DNA of 64,000 bases from Alkalicoccus halolimnae (GTDB lineage Bacteria > Bacillota > Bacilli > Bacillales > Salisediminibacteriaceae), in NCBI RefSeq assembly GCF_008014775.2, contig NZ_CP144914.1:1426001-1490000 (forward strand), written 5' to 3'. Both the position numbers and the translations under genes were made by a program. The notes under the pieces were generated by a model that did not search any database, had not been told where the DNA came from, and saw nothing but the letters and a program-made list of their open reading frames with translations. Within the stretch, counting starts at the first letter, position 1, and each line of letters opens with the position of its first letter. Positions 1 through 8,540 of the stretch are shown piece by piece.

Positions 1-546
1 GGAGCTCTTAACTATACGAATGTAGGAACTGTAGAATTCCTTGTAGATGAAGCGGAAAACGTATATTTCCTTGAAATGAATACAAGGCTCCAGGTGGAAC
101 ATCCGGTAACGGAGGAAACAACTGGTATCGATCTGGTGGAATGGCAGATTCTGCTTGCAGAAGGAGAGCGTATCTCTGAGCTTCCTGTGACCGGGAAAGC
201 TGAAAATTGTTCTTTGGAAGTACGTCTTTATGCAGAGGATCCAAAAACATTTTTTCCTTCTCCCGGAAAAATAACAGCCTGGTCTTTCCCGGAAGTACAG
301 GGAGTCCGGTACGATTCCGGATTTACTTCAGGGGACACCATTACTCCTTACTATGATCCGATGATCGGAAAAGTTATTGTAAGCGGTGAAAAGAGAGAAG
401 ATGTAATTAAGAAATTAATCTACGTACTGGAAGAAGCAGAAGTAACCGGAATTAAAACAAACATTCCAATGCTGATCGAAGTATTAAAAGACGTTCGATT
501 TCAAAATGGAGAAGTATCTACCCACTTTCTCATGCAGACATTATAA
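1..546 (+). CDS. Biotin carboxylase subunit of acyl-CoA carboxylase (3' part)
   Basis: The reading frame is open from base 1, so the N-terminal part lies outside the window; about 181 residues are visible. This subunit charges the biotin carrier with bicarbonate using ATP. The ATP-grasp signature EMNTRLQVEHPVTE is visible near residues 25-38, followed by the RLYAEDP motif and the C-terminal biotin carboxylase domain. Its neighbours (separate biotin carrier, HMG-CoA lyase, hydratase, carboxyltransferase) match the B. subtilis yng leucine/isovalerate operon, where the equivalent gene is yngH/accC2. A methylcrotonyl-CoA carboxylase role is therefore more likely than fatty-acid acetyl-CoA carboxylase. 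Substrate specificity is inferred from context only. Confidence 0.93.
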   Translation, partial: GALNYTNVGTVEFLVDEAENVYFLEMNTRLQVEHPVTEETTGIDLVEWQILLAEGERISELPVTGKAENCSLEVRLYAEDPKTFFPSPGKITAWSFPEVQGVRYDSGFTSGDTITPYYDPMIGKVIVSGEKREDVIKKLIYVLEEAEVTGIKTNIPMLIEVLKDVRFQNGEVSTHFLMQTL

Positions 547-559
547 GGAGGCACTTACT

Positions 560-772
560 ATGGCATCAATCATGACAACAATGGCAGGAAACGTATGGAA
601 AATAAATGTAAAAGTTGGAGATGAAATTTCTCCAGGGGATGAAGTAGTTATTTTAGAATCGATGAAAATGGAAATCCCAATTGAAGCAGAAACAGGAGGA
701 ACGGTTTCAGAAATTCTTGTAGAAGAAGGCAGCTTCGTAAACGAAGAGGAAGTCATAGTAAAACTTGACTAA
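560..772 (+). CDS. Biotin carboxyl carrier protein, small stand-alone type
   Basis: A 70-residue biotinyl domain that carries carboxybiotin between the carboxylase upstream and the carboxyltransferase downstream. The biotinylation motif ESMKME places the modified lysine at residue 36, and the domain ends shortly after a VNEEEVIVKLD strand. The ATG at 560 is preceded by AAGGAGG at 544-550; a longer in-frame version from 506 would overlap the upstream gene and has no ribosome site. It starts 14 nt after the biotin carboxylase stop, consistent with one operon. It corresponds to the very short carrier found in the B. subtilis yng cluster. The domain is a lone biotinyl domain without a Pro/Ala linker. 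Confidence 0.93.
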   Translation: MASIMTTMAGNVWKINVKVGDEISPGDEVVILESMKMEIPIEAETGGTVSEILVEEGSFVNEEEVIVKLD

Positions 773-787
773 TAGGGAGGGGTTGCT

Positions 788-1699
788 GTGAGTATTCCTA
801 AGCAGGTCATGCTTAAGGAAGTAGGGCCAAGAGATGGTCTTCAAAATGAGTCCTCTATTATTTCAACAGAAAAGAAAATAGCATGGATCGATAAACTTGT
901 TGAAGCAGGCCTGAAGTATATCGAAGTCAGTTCATTTGTTTCACCGAAATGGATACCCGCCCTCGCTGATGCAGATGATGTTTTCCGTTATTTAAAGCGG
1001 GAGGATGATGTGACATATGCTGCACTTGTGCCTAACGAAAAGGGGCTGGAGCGGGCGCTAAGGGCCGATGTTGATGAAATAGGTATTTTCATTTCTGCAA
1101 GTGAGGCTCATAACCGAAGAAATGTGAACAAATCGATCGATGAAACTCTCTCAGTCCTGAAAGAAGTAGTATCGACGGCTAAACAGGAAGGGAAAACAGC
1201 GCGGGGCTATGTGTCAGCTGTTTTCGGCTGCCCATTTGAAGGGCATGTATCGATAGGACAGGTGGAACGTGTCAGCCACGCACTTCTCGACATGGGAATT
1301 GATGAATTGTCGCTCGGAGATACGATAGGAGTAGCCAACCCACTGCAGGTTAAGCAGGTAGTCAGACAGTTAAAAACAACTATCCCTACAGGAAAACTCG
1401 CTCTGCATCTGCATAATACACGGGGACTTGCCCAGGCAAATATTATGGCCGGTCTCGAAGAAAATATTCAGGTTTTTGACGGAGCTACGGGCGGACTCGG
1501 AGGATGCCCCTATGCTAAAGGAGCAACCGGAAATGTAGCTACAGAAGATGTTCAGTATTTAATGGAGTCTCTTGGTATCGAAACAGGTGTAAGTCTGAAA
1601 GGTCTTATTAATGCTGCAAAATATATCGAGCCTTATGTTGGAAATGAACTTCCGAGCTATCAGCTGAAACTTTCCCAAGAAGAGGGGGATGGCGCGTGA
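788..1699 (+). CDS. yngG: Hydroxymethylglutaryl-CoA lyase
   Basis: A 303-residue TIM-barrel lyase that cleaves HMG-CoA to acetoacetate and acetyl-CoA, the last leucine-degradation step. The N-terminal KEVGPRDGLQNE motif contains catalytic-site residues, the metal-binding HLHNTRG lies near residue 209, and the family signature GGLGGCPYAKGATGN carries the conserved loop cysteine at about residue 240. Length is typical of bacterial enzymes. The start is GTG after GGGAGGGG. Its 3' end overlaps the next gene by four bases (GTGA), indicating translational coupling. The acetoacetate it makes is the substrate for the CoA-transferase encoded at 4025-5375. Confidence 0.95.
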   Translation: MSIPKQVMLKEVGPRDGLQNESSIISTEKKIAWIDKLVEAGLKYIEVSSFVSPKWIPALADADDVFRYLKREDDVTYAALVPNEKGLERALRADVDEIGIFISASEAHNRRNVNKSIDETLSVLKEVVSTAKQEGKTARGYVSAVFGCPFEGHVSIGQVERVSHALLDMGIDELSLGDTIGVANPLQVKQVVRQLKTTIPTGKLALHLHNTRGLAQANIMAGLEENIQVFDGATGGLGGCPYAKGATGNVATEDVQYLMESLGIETGVSLKGLINAAKYIEPYVGNELPSYQLKLSQEEGDGA

Positions 1700-2466
1700 T
1701 TAAAACAAATATTGCTGAAGGAACAGCTGTTTTAACGCTGGACCGTCCCGAGGCTGCAAACGCGCTTTCCAGGCAGCTGCTTGCTGAAGCGGGGACTGTG
1801 CTCCAGAACTGGCGTGAGAACAGTGAGATCAAAGCTGTCGTGATTACCGGAAGCGGCGAAAAAGTTTTCTGTGCAGGGGCAGATTTAAAAGAAAGAGCCG
1901 AAATGAAGCAGGAGGAAGTCTGGGAAGCCGTGCAGGCTATACGCAGCTTTGTAGAAACCGTTTACTCCATGCCTCAGCCTGTTATCTGCTCCTTAAATGG
2001 TTCAGCCATTGGAGGAGGGCTTGAACTTGCATTAGCCTGTGATTTTCGAATAGCTCAGGAAGGAGCAGTATTTGCTCTGGCAGAAACAGGTCTTGGAATC
2101 ATTCCTGGAGCAGGTGGTACCCAGCGTCTACCAAGATTAATAGGAGAACAAAGAGCAAAAGAAATGATCCTTGCGGGCAGAAAATACGATGCCTGCGAAG
2201 CGGAAAAGGCCGGGCTGCTTTTAAAAACGGTTCCTGCGGGTCAGCTGCAAAAAGAGGCTTCTTCTCTTGCAGAAGCGGTCGCTTCCCGAGCTCCGCTTGC
2301 TAATAAATATGCTAAAGCAGCAGTGAATAAAGGCCTGCAGCTTCCATTAGAAGAAGCACTGGAAGCAGAAAGAAAAGAATACAAAAAGACGATAGCGACA
2401 GAAGACCGTTTAGAAGGACTGCAGGCATTCAAAGAAAAACGAAAGCCGGTTTTCCGGGGACTATAA
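1696..2466 (+). CDS. yngF: Enoyl-CoA hydratase/isomerase, probable methylglutaconyl-CoA hydratase
   Basis: A 256-residue crotonase-fold protein. The oxyanion-hole segments are visible as CAGADLKER (about residue 56) and SAIGGGLELALACD (about residue 102), followed by the Glu-containing AETGLGIIPGAGG segment. In this operon position the enzyme would hydrate 3-methylglutaconyl-CoA to HMG-CoA, the step before HMG-CoA lyase. The start is GTG overlapping the lyase stop codon. General enoyl-CoA hydratase activity cannot be excluded from sequence alone, since crotonase paralogues are hard to separate without the operon context. Confidence 0.92.
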   Translation: MIKTNIAEGTAVLTLDRPEAANALSRQLLAEAGTVLQNWRENSEIKAVVITGSGEKVFCAGADLKERAEMKQEEVWEAVQAIRSFVETVYSMPQPVICSLNGSAIGGGLELALACDFRIAQEGAVFALAETGLGIIPGAGGTQRLPRLIGEQRAKEMILAGRKYDACEAEKAGLLLKTVPAGQLQKEASSLAEAVASRAPLANKYAKAAVNKGLQLPLEEALEAERKEYKKTIATEDRLEGLQAFKEKRKPVFRGL

Positions 2467-2483
2467 AAGGCAGGTGCTGTATT

Positions 2484-4010
2484 ATGATGAAGCTCGACAA
2501 ATCGTGGGAAGAACGCGTAGAAGAAATCGAACGCGGAGGCCTCCCCAAGTATCATGAAGCTAACGCTCAGAAAGGCAAAATGTACGTAAGGGATCGACTT
2601 TCCAAACTTTTCGATGAGGGAAAATGGACAGAAGATGGTAAGTTCGCCAATGCAGAAGCGACAGGCCTCCCTGCAGACGGAGTAATTACAGCAATCGGTA
2701 AAGTGGATGGACGCACGGTCTGCGTAATGGCTAACGATTCAACAGTGAAGGCAGGCTCCTGGGGCGCGAAAACGGTGGAAAAAATCGTTCGCATTCAGGA
2801 GACAGCCGCTAAACTTAAAGCACCGATGTTTTACCTGGTGGACAGTGCAGGAGCAAGAATTACCGATCAGGTGGAGATGTTTCCGGGCCGAAGAGGTGCA
2901 GGCCGCATTTTTCACAATCAGGTGAAATTGTCCGGCATGGTTCCTCAGATCTGCCTCCTTTTTGGTCCCTCGGCGGCAGGCGGCGCCTATATTCCTTCTT
3001 TCTGTGACATTGTCATCATGGTAGAAGGAAACGCATCCATGTACTTAGGATCTCCAAGAATGGCTGAAATGGTTATTGGTGAAAAAGTGAGTCTGGAGGA
3101 AATGGGCGGGGCACGCATGCACTGTTCTGTTTCCGGATGCGGTGACGTACTCGTAAAAGATGAAACGGAAGCTCTTGCCAAAGCCCGCAGCTATTTTACT
3201 TATATGCCTGAACATTATGAGGCAGAACAGAAACGTCATGATTCCAGACCTCCTGTTGAGACAGATCTCGAAAAAATGATTCCAGATAATCAGAATATGC
3301 CGTTTGATATGCATAAATTCATCGAAGGAATTATTGATGAAGATTCTTTTTTCGAAATTAAAGCACTTTTTGCTAAAGAGCTGGTCACTGGATTTGCTCG
3401 GATGGATGGTCGTACGATTGGAATTATTGCTAATCAGCCGAAGCAGAAAGGCGGCGTGCTGTTCCATGATTCCGCCGATAAAGCAGCCCGTTTTATAACG
3501 CTGTGTGATGCTTTTGATATTCCAATTCTCTTTCTTGTAGATGTGCCTGGTTTTATGATTGGTACGAAAGTGGAGCGGGCCGGGATTATCCGTCACGGTG
3601 CGAAAATGGTGGCAGCAATGTCCTCAGCTACGGTTCCAAAAATATCAGTAATTGTTCGAAAAGCTTACGGTGCAGGTCTTTATGCAATGGGAGGCCCAGC
3701 TTTCGAACCGGACAGCTGTATCGCCCTGCCATCTGCTCAAATAGCTGTAATGGGGCCGGAAGCAGCGGTAAACGCTGTGTATGCCAATAAAATTGCTGAG
3801 CTTCCGGAATCTGAACGGCCGGCCTTTATTGCAGAAAAGCGTAAAGAATATCAGGAAAACATTGATATTTACAGGCTGGCTTCCGAGATGATTGTTGATG
3901 ATGTCATACCTGCGGGAGAGCTTCGCGAAGCTCTGGTTGACCGCTATGACCTTTACGAAAATAAAGACGTGATTTTTTCTCATAGAAAGCATCCTGTATA
4001 TCCAGTTTAA
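2484..4010 (+). CDS. yngE: Acyl-CoA carboxylase carboxyltransferase subunit (methylcrotonyl-CoA type)
   Basis: A 508-residue carboxyltransferase with both N- and C-terminal halves in one chain, like propionyl- or methylcrotonyl-CoA carboxylase beta subunits. It moves the carboxyl group from biotin to the acyl-CoA. Visible features are the GARITDQ segment, the oxyanion motif PSAAGGAYIPSFCD at about residues 163-176, and the second-half DVPGFMIGTKVER and AYGAGLYAMGGPAFEPD segments. The first of two adjacent ATG codons follows AGGTGCTG. With the carboxylase and carrier genes at 1-772 it makes a complete biotin-dependent carboxylase. Substrate choice between 3-methylcrotonyl- and propionyl-CoA is inferred from HMG-CoA lyase being in the same operon. 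Confidence 0.93.
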   Translation: MMKLDKSWEERVEEIERGGLPKYHEANAQKGKMYVRDRLSKLFDEGKWTEDGKFANAEATGLPADGVITAIGKVDGRTVCVMANDSTVKAGSWGAKTVEKIVRIQETAAKLKAPMFYLVDSAGARITDQVEMFPGRRGAGRIFHNQVKLSGMVPQICLLFGPSAAGGAYIPSFCDIVIMVEGNASMYLGSPRMAEMVIGEKVSLEEMGGARMHCSVSGCGDVLVKDETEALAKARSYFTYMPEHYEAEQKRHDSRPPVETDLEKMIPDNQNMPFDMHKFIEGIIDEDSFFEIKALFAKELVTGFARMDGRTIGIIANQPKQKGGVLFHDSADKAARFITLCDAFDIPILFLVDVPGFMIGTKVERAGIIRHGAKMVAAMSSATVPKISVIVRKAYGAGLYAMGGPAFEPDSCIALPSAQIAVMGPEAAVNAVYANKIAELPESERPAFIAEKRKEYQENIDIYRLASEMIVDDVIPAGELREALVDRYDLYENKDVIFSHRKHPVYPV

Positions 4011-4024
4011 TCGGAGGTGGAACA

Positions 4025-4717
4025 ATGAAACAAATTTATTCTTCAGCAGATGAAATTATTGATGGTATTGAAGACGGCGCAACACTGCTCGTCGGCGGAT
4101 TTGGCTTATGCGGAATTCCGGAAACAGTAATTCAGGCTCTGGTTAAAAAAGGCACAAAAAATTTAACTATCGTATCCAATAACTGTGGGGTGGATGACTG
4201 GGGTCTCGGTCTTCTCCTGGAAAAAAAGCAGATTGATAAAATTTACGCTTCCTACGTAGGGGAAAATAAAGAATTTGAACGACAGGTGATAAACGGAGAG
4301 CTTGATGTTGAGCTGGTACCTCAAGGTACTCTCGCTGAAAGGCTTCGTGCTGGAGGGGCAGGTATTCCTGCTTTCTATACTCCCGCAGGCGTGGGAACGA
4401 AAATAGCAGAAGGAAAAGAAGTGAGGGAATTTGACGGAAAAGAATACGTGCTTGAGAAGGCAATCACCGGGGACGTCAGTATTGTACGGGCTCACACCGG
4501 AGATACGTATGGAAATTTAATATATCGAAAAACTGCTCAGAATTTTAATCCGATGATAGCTGCGGCAGGAAAAATTACTATCGCAGAAGTAGAAAACCTT
4601 GAAGAGGCAGGAAGTCTGGACCCTCATCATATCCACACTCCCGGTATTTATGTAAACCGGATGATTCAGGCAGATCAGGAAAACCGTATAGAAAGAAGAA
4701 CAGTTAAGGAAGCATAA
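4025..4717 (+). CDS. scoA: 3-oxoacid CoA-transferase subunit A
   Basis: A 230-residue alpha subunit of a succinyl-CoA:3-ketoacid (acetoacetate) CoA-transferase. The CoA-binding [10 protein letters not shown] loop is at about residues 24-33, and the conserved [19 protein letters not shown] and IPAFYTPAG segments follow. Length matches ScoA. It starts 14 nt after the carboxyltransferase stop behind GGAGGTGG, so it appears to be in the same transcript as the leucine genes. It would activate the acetoacetate released by HMG-CoA lyase. A butyrate-acetoacetate transferase remains possible but is less likely given the neighbours. Confidence 0.93.
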   Translation: MKQIYSSADEIIDGIEDGATLLVGGFGLCGIPETVIQALVKKGTKNLTIVSNNCGVDDWGLGLLLEKKQIDKIYASYVGENKEFERQVINGELDVELVPQGTLAERLRAGGAGIPAFYTPAGVGTKIAEGKEVREFDGKEYVLEKAITGDVSIVRAHTGDTYGNLIYRKTAQNFNPMIAAAGKITIAEVENLEEAGSLDPHHIHTPGIYVNRMIQADQENRIERRTVKEA

Positions 4718-4730
4718 AGGAGGAATAAGC

Positions 4731-5375
4731 ATGGCAGCAGACCGAAAAGCGATGAGGGAGAAAATCGCCAGAAGAGCAGAGAAAGAGATTCAGGATGGTG
4801 ATTACGTGAATCTTGGTATCGGCATGCCGACGATGGTCGCAAACCACCTCTCAGAGGATAAGCAGGTAATGCTTCAGTCTGAAAACGGTCTCCTCGGTAT
4901 TGGTCCGTATCCTACCGAAGAAGAACTGGATGCCGACTTAATTAACGCCGGGAAAGAGACAGTAACAACTGCAAAAGGCGCTGCCTACTTCAGCAGTGCA
5001 GAATCTTTCGCCATGATCCGCGGAGGCCATATTGATGTAGCCATTCTCGGAGCGATGGAAGTAGCTGAAAATGGAGATCTTGCGAACTGGATGATTCCAG
5101 GCAAGATGATCAAGGGGATGGGAGGCGCTATGGACCTTGTTCACGGAGCTAAAAAAGTTATTATTATAATGGACCACGTCAGCCGTGACGGTACTCCGAA
5201 AATTGTGAAAGAGTGCAGTCTTCCTTTAACAGGGAAAAACGTCGTCAATCGGATTATTACGGACCGGGCTGTTATTGATGTAACTAATAAGGGACTTCTT
5301 CTTCAGGAAATTCTCGATGGATCCACCTTTGAGCAAATTCAGCAGGCTACCGGCCCGGAACTAATGCAGAACTAA
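4731..5375 (+). CDS. scoB: 3-oxoacid CoA-transferase subunit B
   Basis: A 214-residue beta subunit of the same CoA-transferase. The catalytic glutamate that forms the enzyme-CoA thioester lies in the [10 protein letters not shown] motif, at about residue 51. Other family segments visible are GIGMPT near the N-terminus and the [16 protein letters not shown] stretch. It starts 13 nt after scoA behind AAAGGAGG and is the last gene of the operon, which ends at the palindromic terminator at 5476-5537. Confidence 0.94.
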   Translation: MAADRKAMREKIARRAEKEIQDGDYVNLGIGMPTMVANHLSEDKQVMLQSENGLLGIGPYPTEEELDADLINAGKETVTTAKGAAYFSSAESFAMIRGGHIDVAILGAMEVAENGDLANWMIPGKMIKGMGGAMDLVHGAKKVIIIMDHVSRDGTPKIVKECSLPLTGKNVVNRIITDRAVIDVTNKGLLLQEILDGSTFEQIQQATGPELMQN

Positions 5376-5475
5376 AACTTTTTGAACCGTTTCGAATCTG
5401 CGCTATTTTCCGGGAGAAGAAGGTAAAAGAATGCCGGCATCCGGAAAGACCGGAATGGAAAGTTCCCACTTGAAC

Positions 5476-5537
5476 CAGCAGAATCCGAAAAAAAAGAAGC
5501 CTTTTCTAAAAGGCTTCTTTTTTTTCGGATTCTGCTG
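5476..5537. terminator. Perfect 62-nt palindromic bidirectional terminator
   Basis: Two 30-nt arms (5476-5505 and 5508-5537) are exact reverse complements around a 2-nt centre. Each arm contains a GAAGCC/GGCTTC core next to an eight-base A or T run, so both strands give a GC stem followed by U8. It ends the scoB operon on the plus strand and the exonuclease gene on the minus strand. The minus-strand stop codon (5506-5508) sits at the loop, so the last ten or so codons of that gene form one arm. Confidence 0.92.
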
Positions 5538-6144
5538 AAAGAGCCAGTTTTTTTCTTTTCTGATTTGCTCCCGGGGTCGTAGACAGGCCTGGAAATAGAG
5601 AACCATTCGACATTCTGAGACGTTTGAGAAAGGTTGCTTCATCAAAAGCATTATGAATCTCTTCCGCGCGAAGCATAATTTCTGCGGCTGCCTGAGCATC
5701 TTCCAGTGCGTGATGGTGTTTAAAAGAAATGTCAAGTTCGTAAGCAATTGTAGAAAGCTTATAATTATAAAATTCAGGCCAGGTTTTTTTAGCAATCTGA
5801 ACAGTACAGTTATATGAGGCTTCCGGATAAGGAAGGTCGTAGGCATCCAAAGCAGATTTAAGTACCTTCAGATCAAAACTGGCATTATGGGCAAGAATCA
5901 ACCGGCCGGAAAGGAGAGGTTTTAACTGCGGCCACAGGTCAGCAAAGGTAGGAGCTGTGCGCACGTCTTCCCACGTCAGTCCGTGAACGCGCACACAGGC
6001 TGGATCGAAGTATGGAGAAGCCGGCTTAATAAGACTGTATACTTCTTCTTTTACTTCACTGTTATCCACTCTAACAAGTCCGACAGCGCAGGCGCTCCCT
6101 TTTTCACTGGAAGCTGTCTCAAAATCTATGGCAGTAAAATTCAC
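5506..6144 (-). CDS. 3'-5' exonuclease, DNA polymerase III epsilon-like (DEDDh)
   Basis: A 212-residue DnaQ-family exonuclease. The three Exo motifs of the DEDDh class are visible: DFET near residues 6-9, HNASFDLKVL near residue 90, and HHALEDAQAAAEI near residue 150. This predicts a two-metal exonuclease acting on DNA or RNA 3' ends. A GTG start at 6144 is chosen because GGGAGGTG lies seven bases upstream; an ATG six codons earlier has no such site. The gene is monocistronic between two terminators. The last residues, rich in Lys, Ser and Glu, are encoded by the terminator stem and so are probably not constrained by protein function. The target nucleic acid is unknown. Confidence 0.85.
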   Translation of the reverse strand: MNFTAIDFETASSEKGSACAVGLVRVDNSEVKEEVYSLIKPASPYFDPACVRVHGLTWEDVRTAPTFADLWPQLKPLLSGRLILAHNASFDLKVLKSALDAYDLPYPEASYNCTVQIAKKTWPEFYNYKLSTIAYELDISFKHHHALEDAQAAAEIMLRAEEIHNAFDEATFLKRLRMSNGSLFPGLSTTPGANQKRKKLALSAESEKKEAF

Positions 6145-6190
6145 GTACAGCACCTCCCGCAAACATATGTTTCCTGTATAATAGCAAAAT

Positions 6191-6230
6191 TCCTGAAAAA
6201 AGAAAAGGCCGCCGGCTGTATGCCGGCGGC
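6191..6230 (-). terminator. Terminator downstream of the ABC ATPase gene
   Basis: Perfect GCCGCCGGC/GCCGGCGGC stem (6208-6216 with 6222-6230) followed on the minus strand by a T-rich tract. It lies about 40 nt past the stop of the MsmX/UgpC-like gene. Confidence 0.85.
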
Positions 6231-6271
6231 TGAAAAGGGGGAAACAAATTTATAGAACCAAATATAGGGGG

Positions 6272-7363
6272 TTAGCGGATACGCTGCTCGGTTTCCGGAT
6301 CGAAAAAGTGAGATTTGTTCATATCGAATGCGAGATCAATTTTTGTCCCGCTGTCCACGTCTGTACGGGAATCTACACGGGCGATAAAGCTCTGATCACC
6401 AACCTTGGAGTAGAGGTAGGACTCCGCTCCCATAAGCTCGGCAACGTCAATTTCTGCTGTGAATTTAGTGTTCTCAGAAGCATCTAGGAAGACCGGCTCA
6501 TCGTGAAGATCTTCTGGACGAATGCCAAGAATGAGATCCTTTTGATCGTAGCCTTCCAGCATTTTCATCTTACCGGCTGGAATCTGCACCGTATGCTCGT
6601 TTAATTCGAAATTATTGCCGTTTAATTTTCCATGAAGAAAGTTCATTGCCGGCGAGCCGATGAATCCGCCTACAAAGATATTGTCAGGATAATCGTAAAT
6701 GTCTTTTGGTGCACCGACCTGCTGTACGATTCCATCCTTCATAACAACGATGCGTGAAGCCATTGTCATTGCTTCCGTCTGGTCGTGAGTTACATAGACA
6801 GTTGTAGTCTGCAGACGGTGGTGCAGTTTAATAATTTCTGCACGCATGGCCACACGCAGTTTGGCATCCAGGTTGGAAAGCGGCTCATCCATAAGGAACA
6901 CTTTAGGGTTACGTACGATGGCACGACCAAGAGCGACACGCTGACGTTGACCACCGGACATTGCTTTCGGTTTACGGTCGAGCATTTCTGTAAGGCCTAG
7001 AATTTCGGCTGCATTACGTACGCGCTCTTCAATTTCATTTTTCGGGAATTTACGAAGCTTAAGTCCGAATGCCATGTTTTCATACACATTCATATGAGGA
7101 TAAAGGGCATAGTTCTGGAAAACCATCGCAATATCGCGGTCTTTAGGAGCTACATCGTTCACGCGGTCTTCGCCTATGTAGAGGTCTCCTTTTGAAATAT
7201 CTTCGAGTCCTGCTACCATCCGCAGAGTGGTCGATTTACCACAGCCGGACGGGCCGACGAAAACGATAAATTCTTTGTCCGCGATTTCGAGATTGAAATC
7301 AGTAACTGCCTGAACATCTCCGTCATAAATTTTGTAAAGGTTTTTAAAAGTTATATCTGCCAT
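6272..7363 (-). CDS. Sugar ABC transporter ATP-binding protein, MsmX/UgpC type
   Basis: A 363-residue ATPase of the carbohydrate-uptake CUT1 class. Walker A GPSGCGKST is at residues 37-45, the signature MSGGQRQRVALGRA at about 134-147, Walker B VFLMDEPLSNLD at about 155-166, and a TOBE/OB regulatory domain covers the C-terminal third. In Bacillus this orphan ATPase powers several sugar importers (MsmX), and no permease or binding-protein gene is adjacent here, which fits that role. The start at 7363 follows AGGAGGAATCATA; eight extra upstream residues would bypass this site. A cre-like site lies about 115 nt upstream, suggesting carbon catabolite control. Confidence 0.9.
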   Translation of the reverse strand: MADITFKNLYKIYDGDVQAVTDFNLEIADKEFIVFVGPSGCGKSTTLRMVAGLEDISKGDLYIGEDRVNDVAPKDRDIAMVFQNYALYPHMNVYENMAFGLKLRKFPKNEIEERVRNAAEILGLTEMLDRKPKAMSGGQRQRVALGRAIVRNPKVFLMDEPLSNLDAKLRVAMRAEIIKLHHRLQTTTVYVTHDQTEAMTMASRIVVMKDGIVQQVGAPKDIYDYPDNIFVGGFIGSPAMNFLHGKLNGNNFELNEHTVQIPAGKMKMLEGYDQKDLILGIRPEDLHDEPVFLDASENTKFTAEIDVAELMGAESYLYSKVGDQSFIARVDSRTDVDSGTKIDLAFDMNKSHFFDPETEQRIR

Positions 7364-7672
7364 ATTATGATTCCTCCTAATTTTCACTCAATTTCTGAAC
7401 TGATTTCAGTGTACTTTGTAAGGGGTTACATTGCTATTGTCACGATGCACAAAAAAAAGCCGGTTTCGTTGTGCAGTATGCAAGCGATTACAAATAAGTG
7501 TTTTGAAAGAAGTTCAATATAAAAATTAACATACTGAATCTTTATCAGTTTTGAAGCTGCTCAGCCGAGGGGGGATGGCCCGCCTGCGCAGGAAGGCTTT
7601 TGCAGGAGAGCGGGATTGTTCTGCTGTGTTCATCGGGCTGCCTTCCTGACAGTACGTGTATGAGGAAACTAT
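7364..7672. other. Intergenic region upstream of the ABC ATPase gene
   Basis: 309 nt between the ATPase gene and the PucR-like gene. It holds the ATPase ribosome site (AGGAGG), a cre-like palindrome (7479-7492), and a GC-rich segment at 7555-7660 with some resemblance to the interspersed repeats but too degenerate to assign. No convincing gene was found. Confidence 0.6.
7479..7492 (-). promoter_or_regulatory. cre-like catabolite-control operator
   Basis: TGCAAGCGATTACA, which on the minus strand reads TGTAATCGCTTGCA, differs from the CcpA cre consensus TGWAANCGNTNWCA by one position. It lies upstream of the sugar ABC ATPase gene, a sensible CcpA target. A LacI-family sugar regulator is an alternative binder. 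Assignment is by motif match only. Confidence 0.6.
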
Positions 7673-8518
7673 TTAGTCTTCTTTATACAGGGAAGGGTGT
7701 GCCAGAAGCATTAAGTAAACGGCAACAGCGTTAGGAAACTGTTTAATGTCGACAGAAGTTTTTTCAATAAATTTATCAACTCTGTACTGCATCGTATTGC
7801 GGTGCATATACATTTTTTTCGCAGCGAGTGTCGTATTCATATTTGCCTCCAGGTAGCAGAGAATAGACTCGAGCAGGACGTGATCTTCTTTAACCGGTGC
7901 TATGATCCGGCTGATATCATCGAGACTATTACGGGAAAAACGACTTAATAAATAAAAAAGACTCAATTCCTGTTCCAAAAACAGATGTTTTTTAGGGAAG
8001 GCGTTTGCCGTATCGTGAAATAGACGGCTTTCCCAATCCGTATGGTGTTTCATTTCTGCTGCATGCTGGATAAAGGAACCAATAAAAATCGTCGGTCTGG
8101 TGAAGAAATCAGCAGCAAGGGTATCGATGATTGAGGAGATCTCAACCTCAGCTTCAAACTGTTCATCAACTTCCTGGATTAGAAAACCTTCTTTTTGAGT
8201 CCTCCAAAGAAAAGTATGGCTCCCTGGAAACAGCGCCTGCATTGCTTCAGCGAACTCTTTCCGGTCTTCTATCACTTTATTGAATAAGACGTAGATGAAG
8301 CGTACAGGAAAGGTCAGCGGCCGGCTCCATTCGGTTTGTGGAATCTCTTTTTCGTTTATAAGCAGATCATATAGAAGCTGATCGGACGGGTGGTGAAGGT
8401 GAGAGTCCTCAGAAGAATGGAACAAATTTTCAATTATCTGTCGTTCCTGCTCTGTAAGCTCTTTTCCCGTTAAGTCCTTTTCTATGTCTCCGTATTTTAT
8501 CGTGAGAGATTTTTCCAT
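7673..8518 (-). CDS. PucR-family helix-turn-helix regulator
   Basis: A 281-residue protein whose last ~60 residues form the PucR/CdaR-type C-terminal helix-turn-helix (LEANMNTTLAAKKMYMHRNTMQYRVDK). The N-terminal ~200 residues show no signal or membrane segment and no domain I can name. Such regulators often respond to small molecules and control nearby metabolic genes. The ATPase gene downstream on the same strand is the nearest candidate target, but the 309-nt gap with its own cre site argues for separate units. It begins 22 nt after the yheE-like stop, behind GAGGAAAACCTGA, so it is probably cotranscribed with yheE. Confidence 0.8.
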   Translation of the reverse strand: MEKSLTIKYGDIEKDLTGKELTEQERQIIENLFHSSEDSHLHHPSDQLLYDLLINEKEIPQTEWSRPLTFPVRFIYVLFNKVIEDRKEFAEAMQALFPGSHTFLWRTQKEGFLIQEVDEQFEAEVEISSIIDTLAADFFTRPTIFIGSFIQHAAEMKHHTDWESRLFHDTANAFPKKHLFLEQELSLFYLLSRFSRNSLDDISRIIAPVKEDHVLLESILCYLEANMNTTLAAKKMYMHRNTMQYRVDKFIEKTSVDIKQFPNAVAVYLMLLAHPSLYKED

Positions 8519-8540
8519 ACTTCAGGTTTTCCTCCTGTTC

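Noticed and set aside
3045..3596. 183-codon minus-strand frame opposite yngE
   Set aside because: A shadow of the carboxyltransferase gene, whose family motifs are intact on the plus strand.
7526..7633. 35-codon minus-strand frame with an AGGAAGG site before ATG, downstream of the PucR-like gene
   Set aside because: The product is Arg/Pro-rich from GC-rich sequence, with no helix or signal pattern and no conservation evidence; too weak to call.
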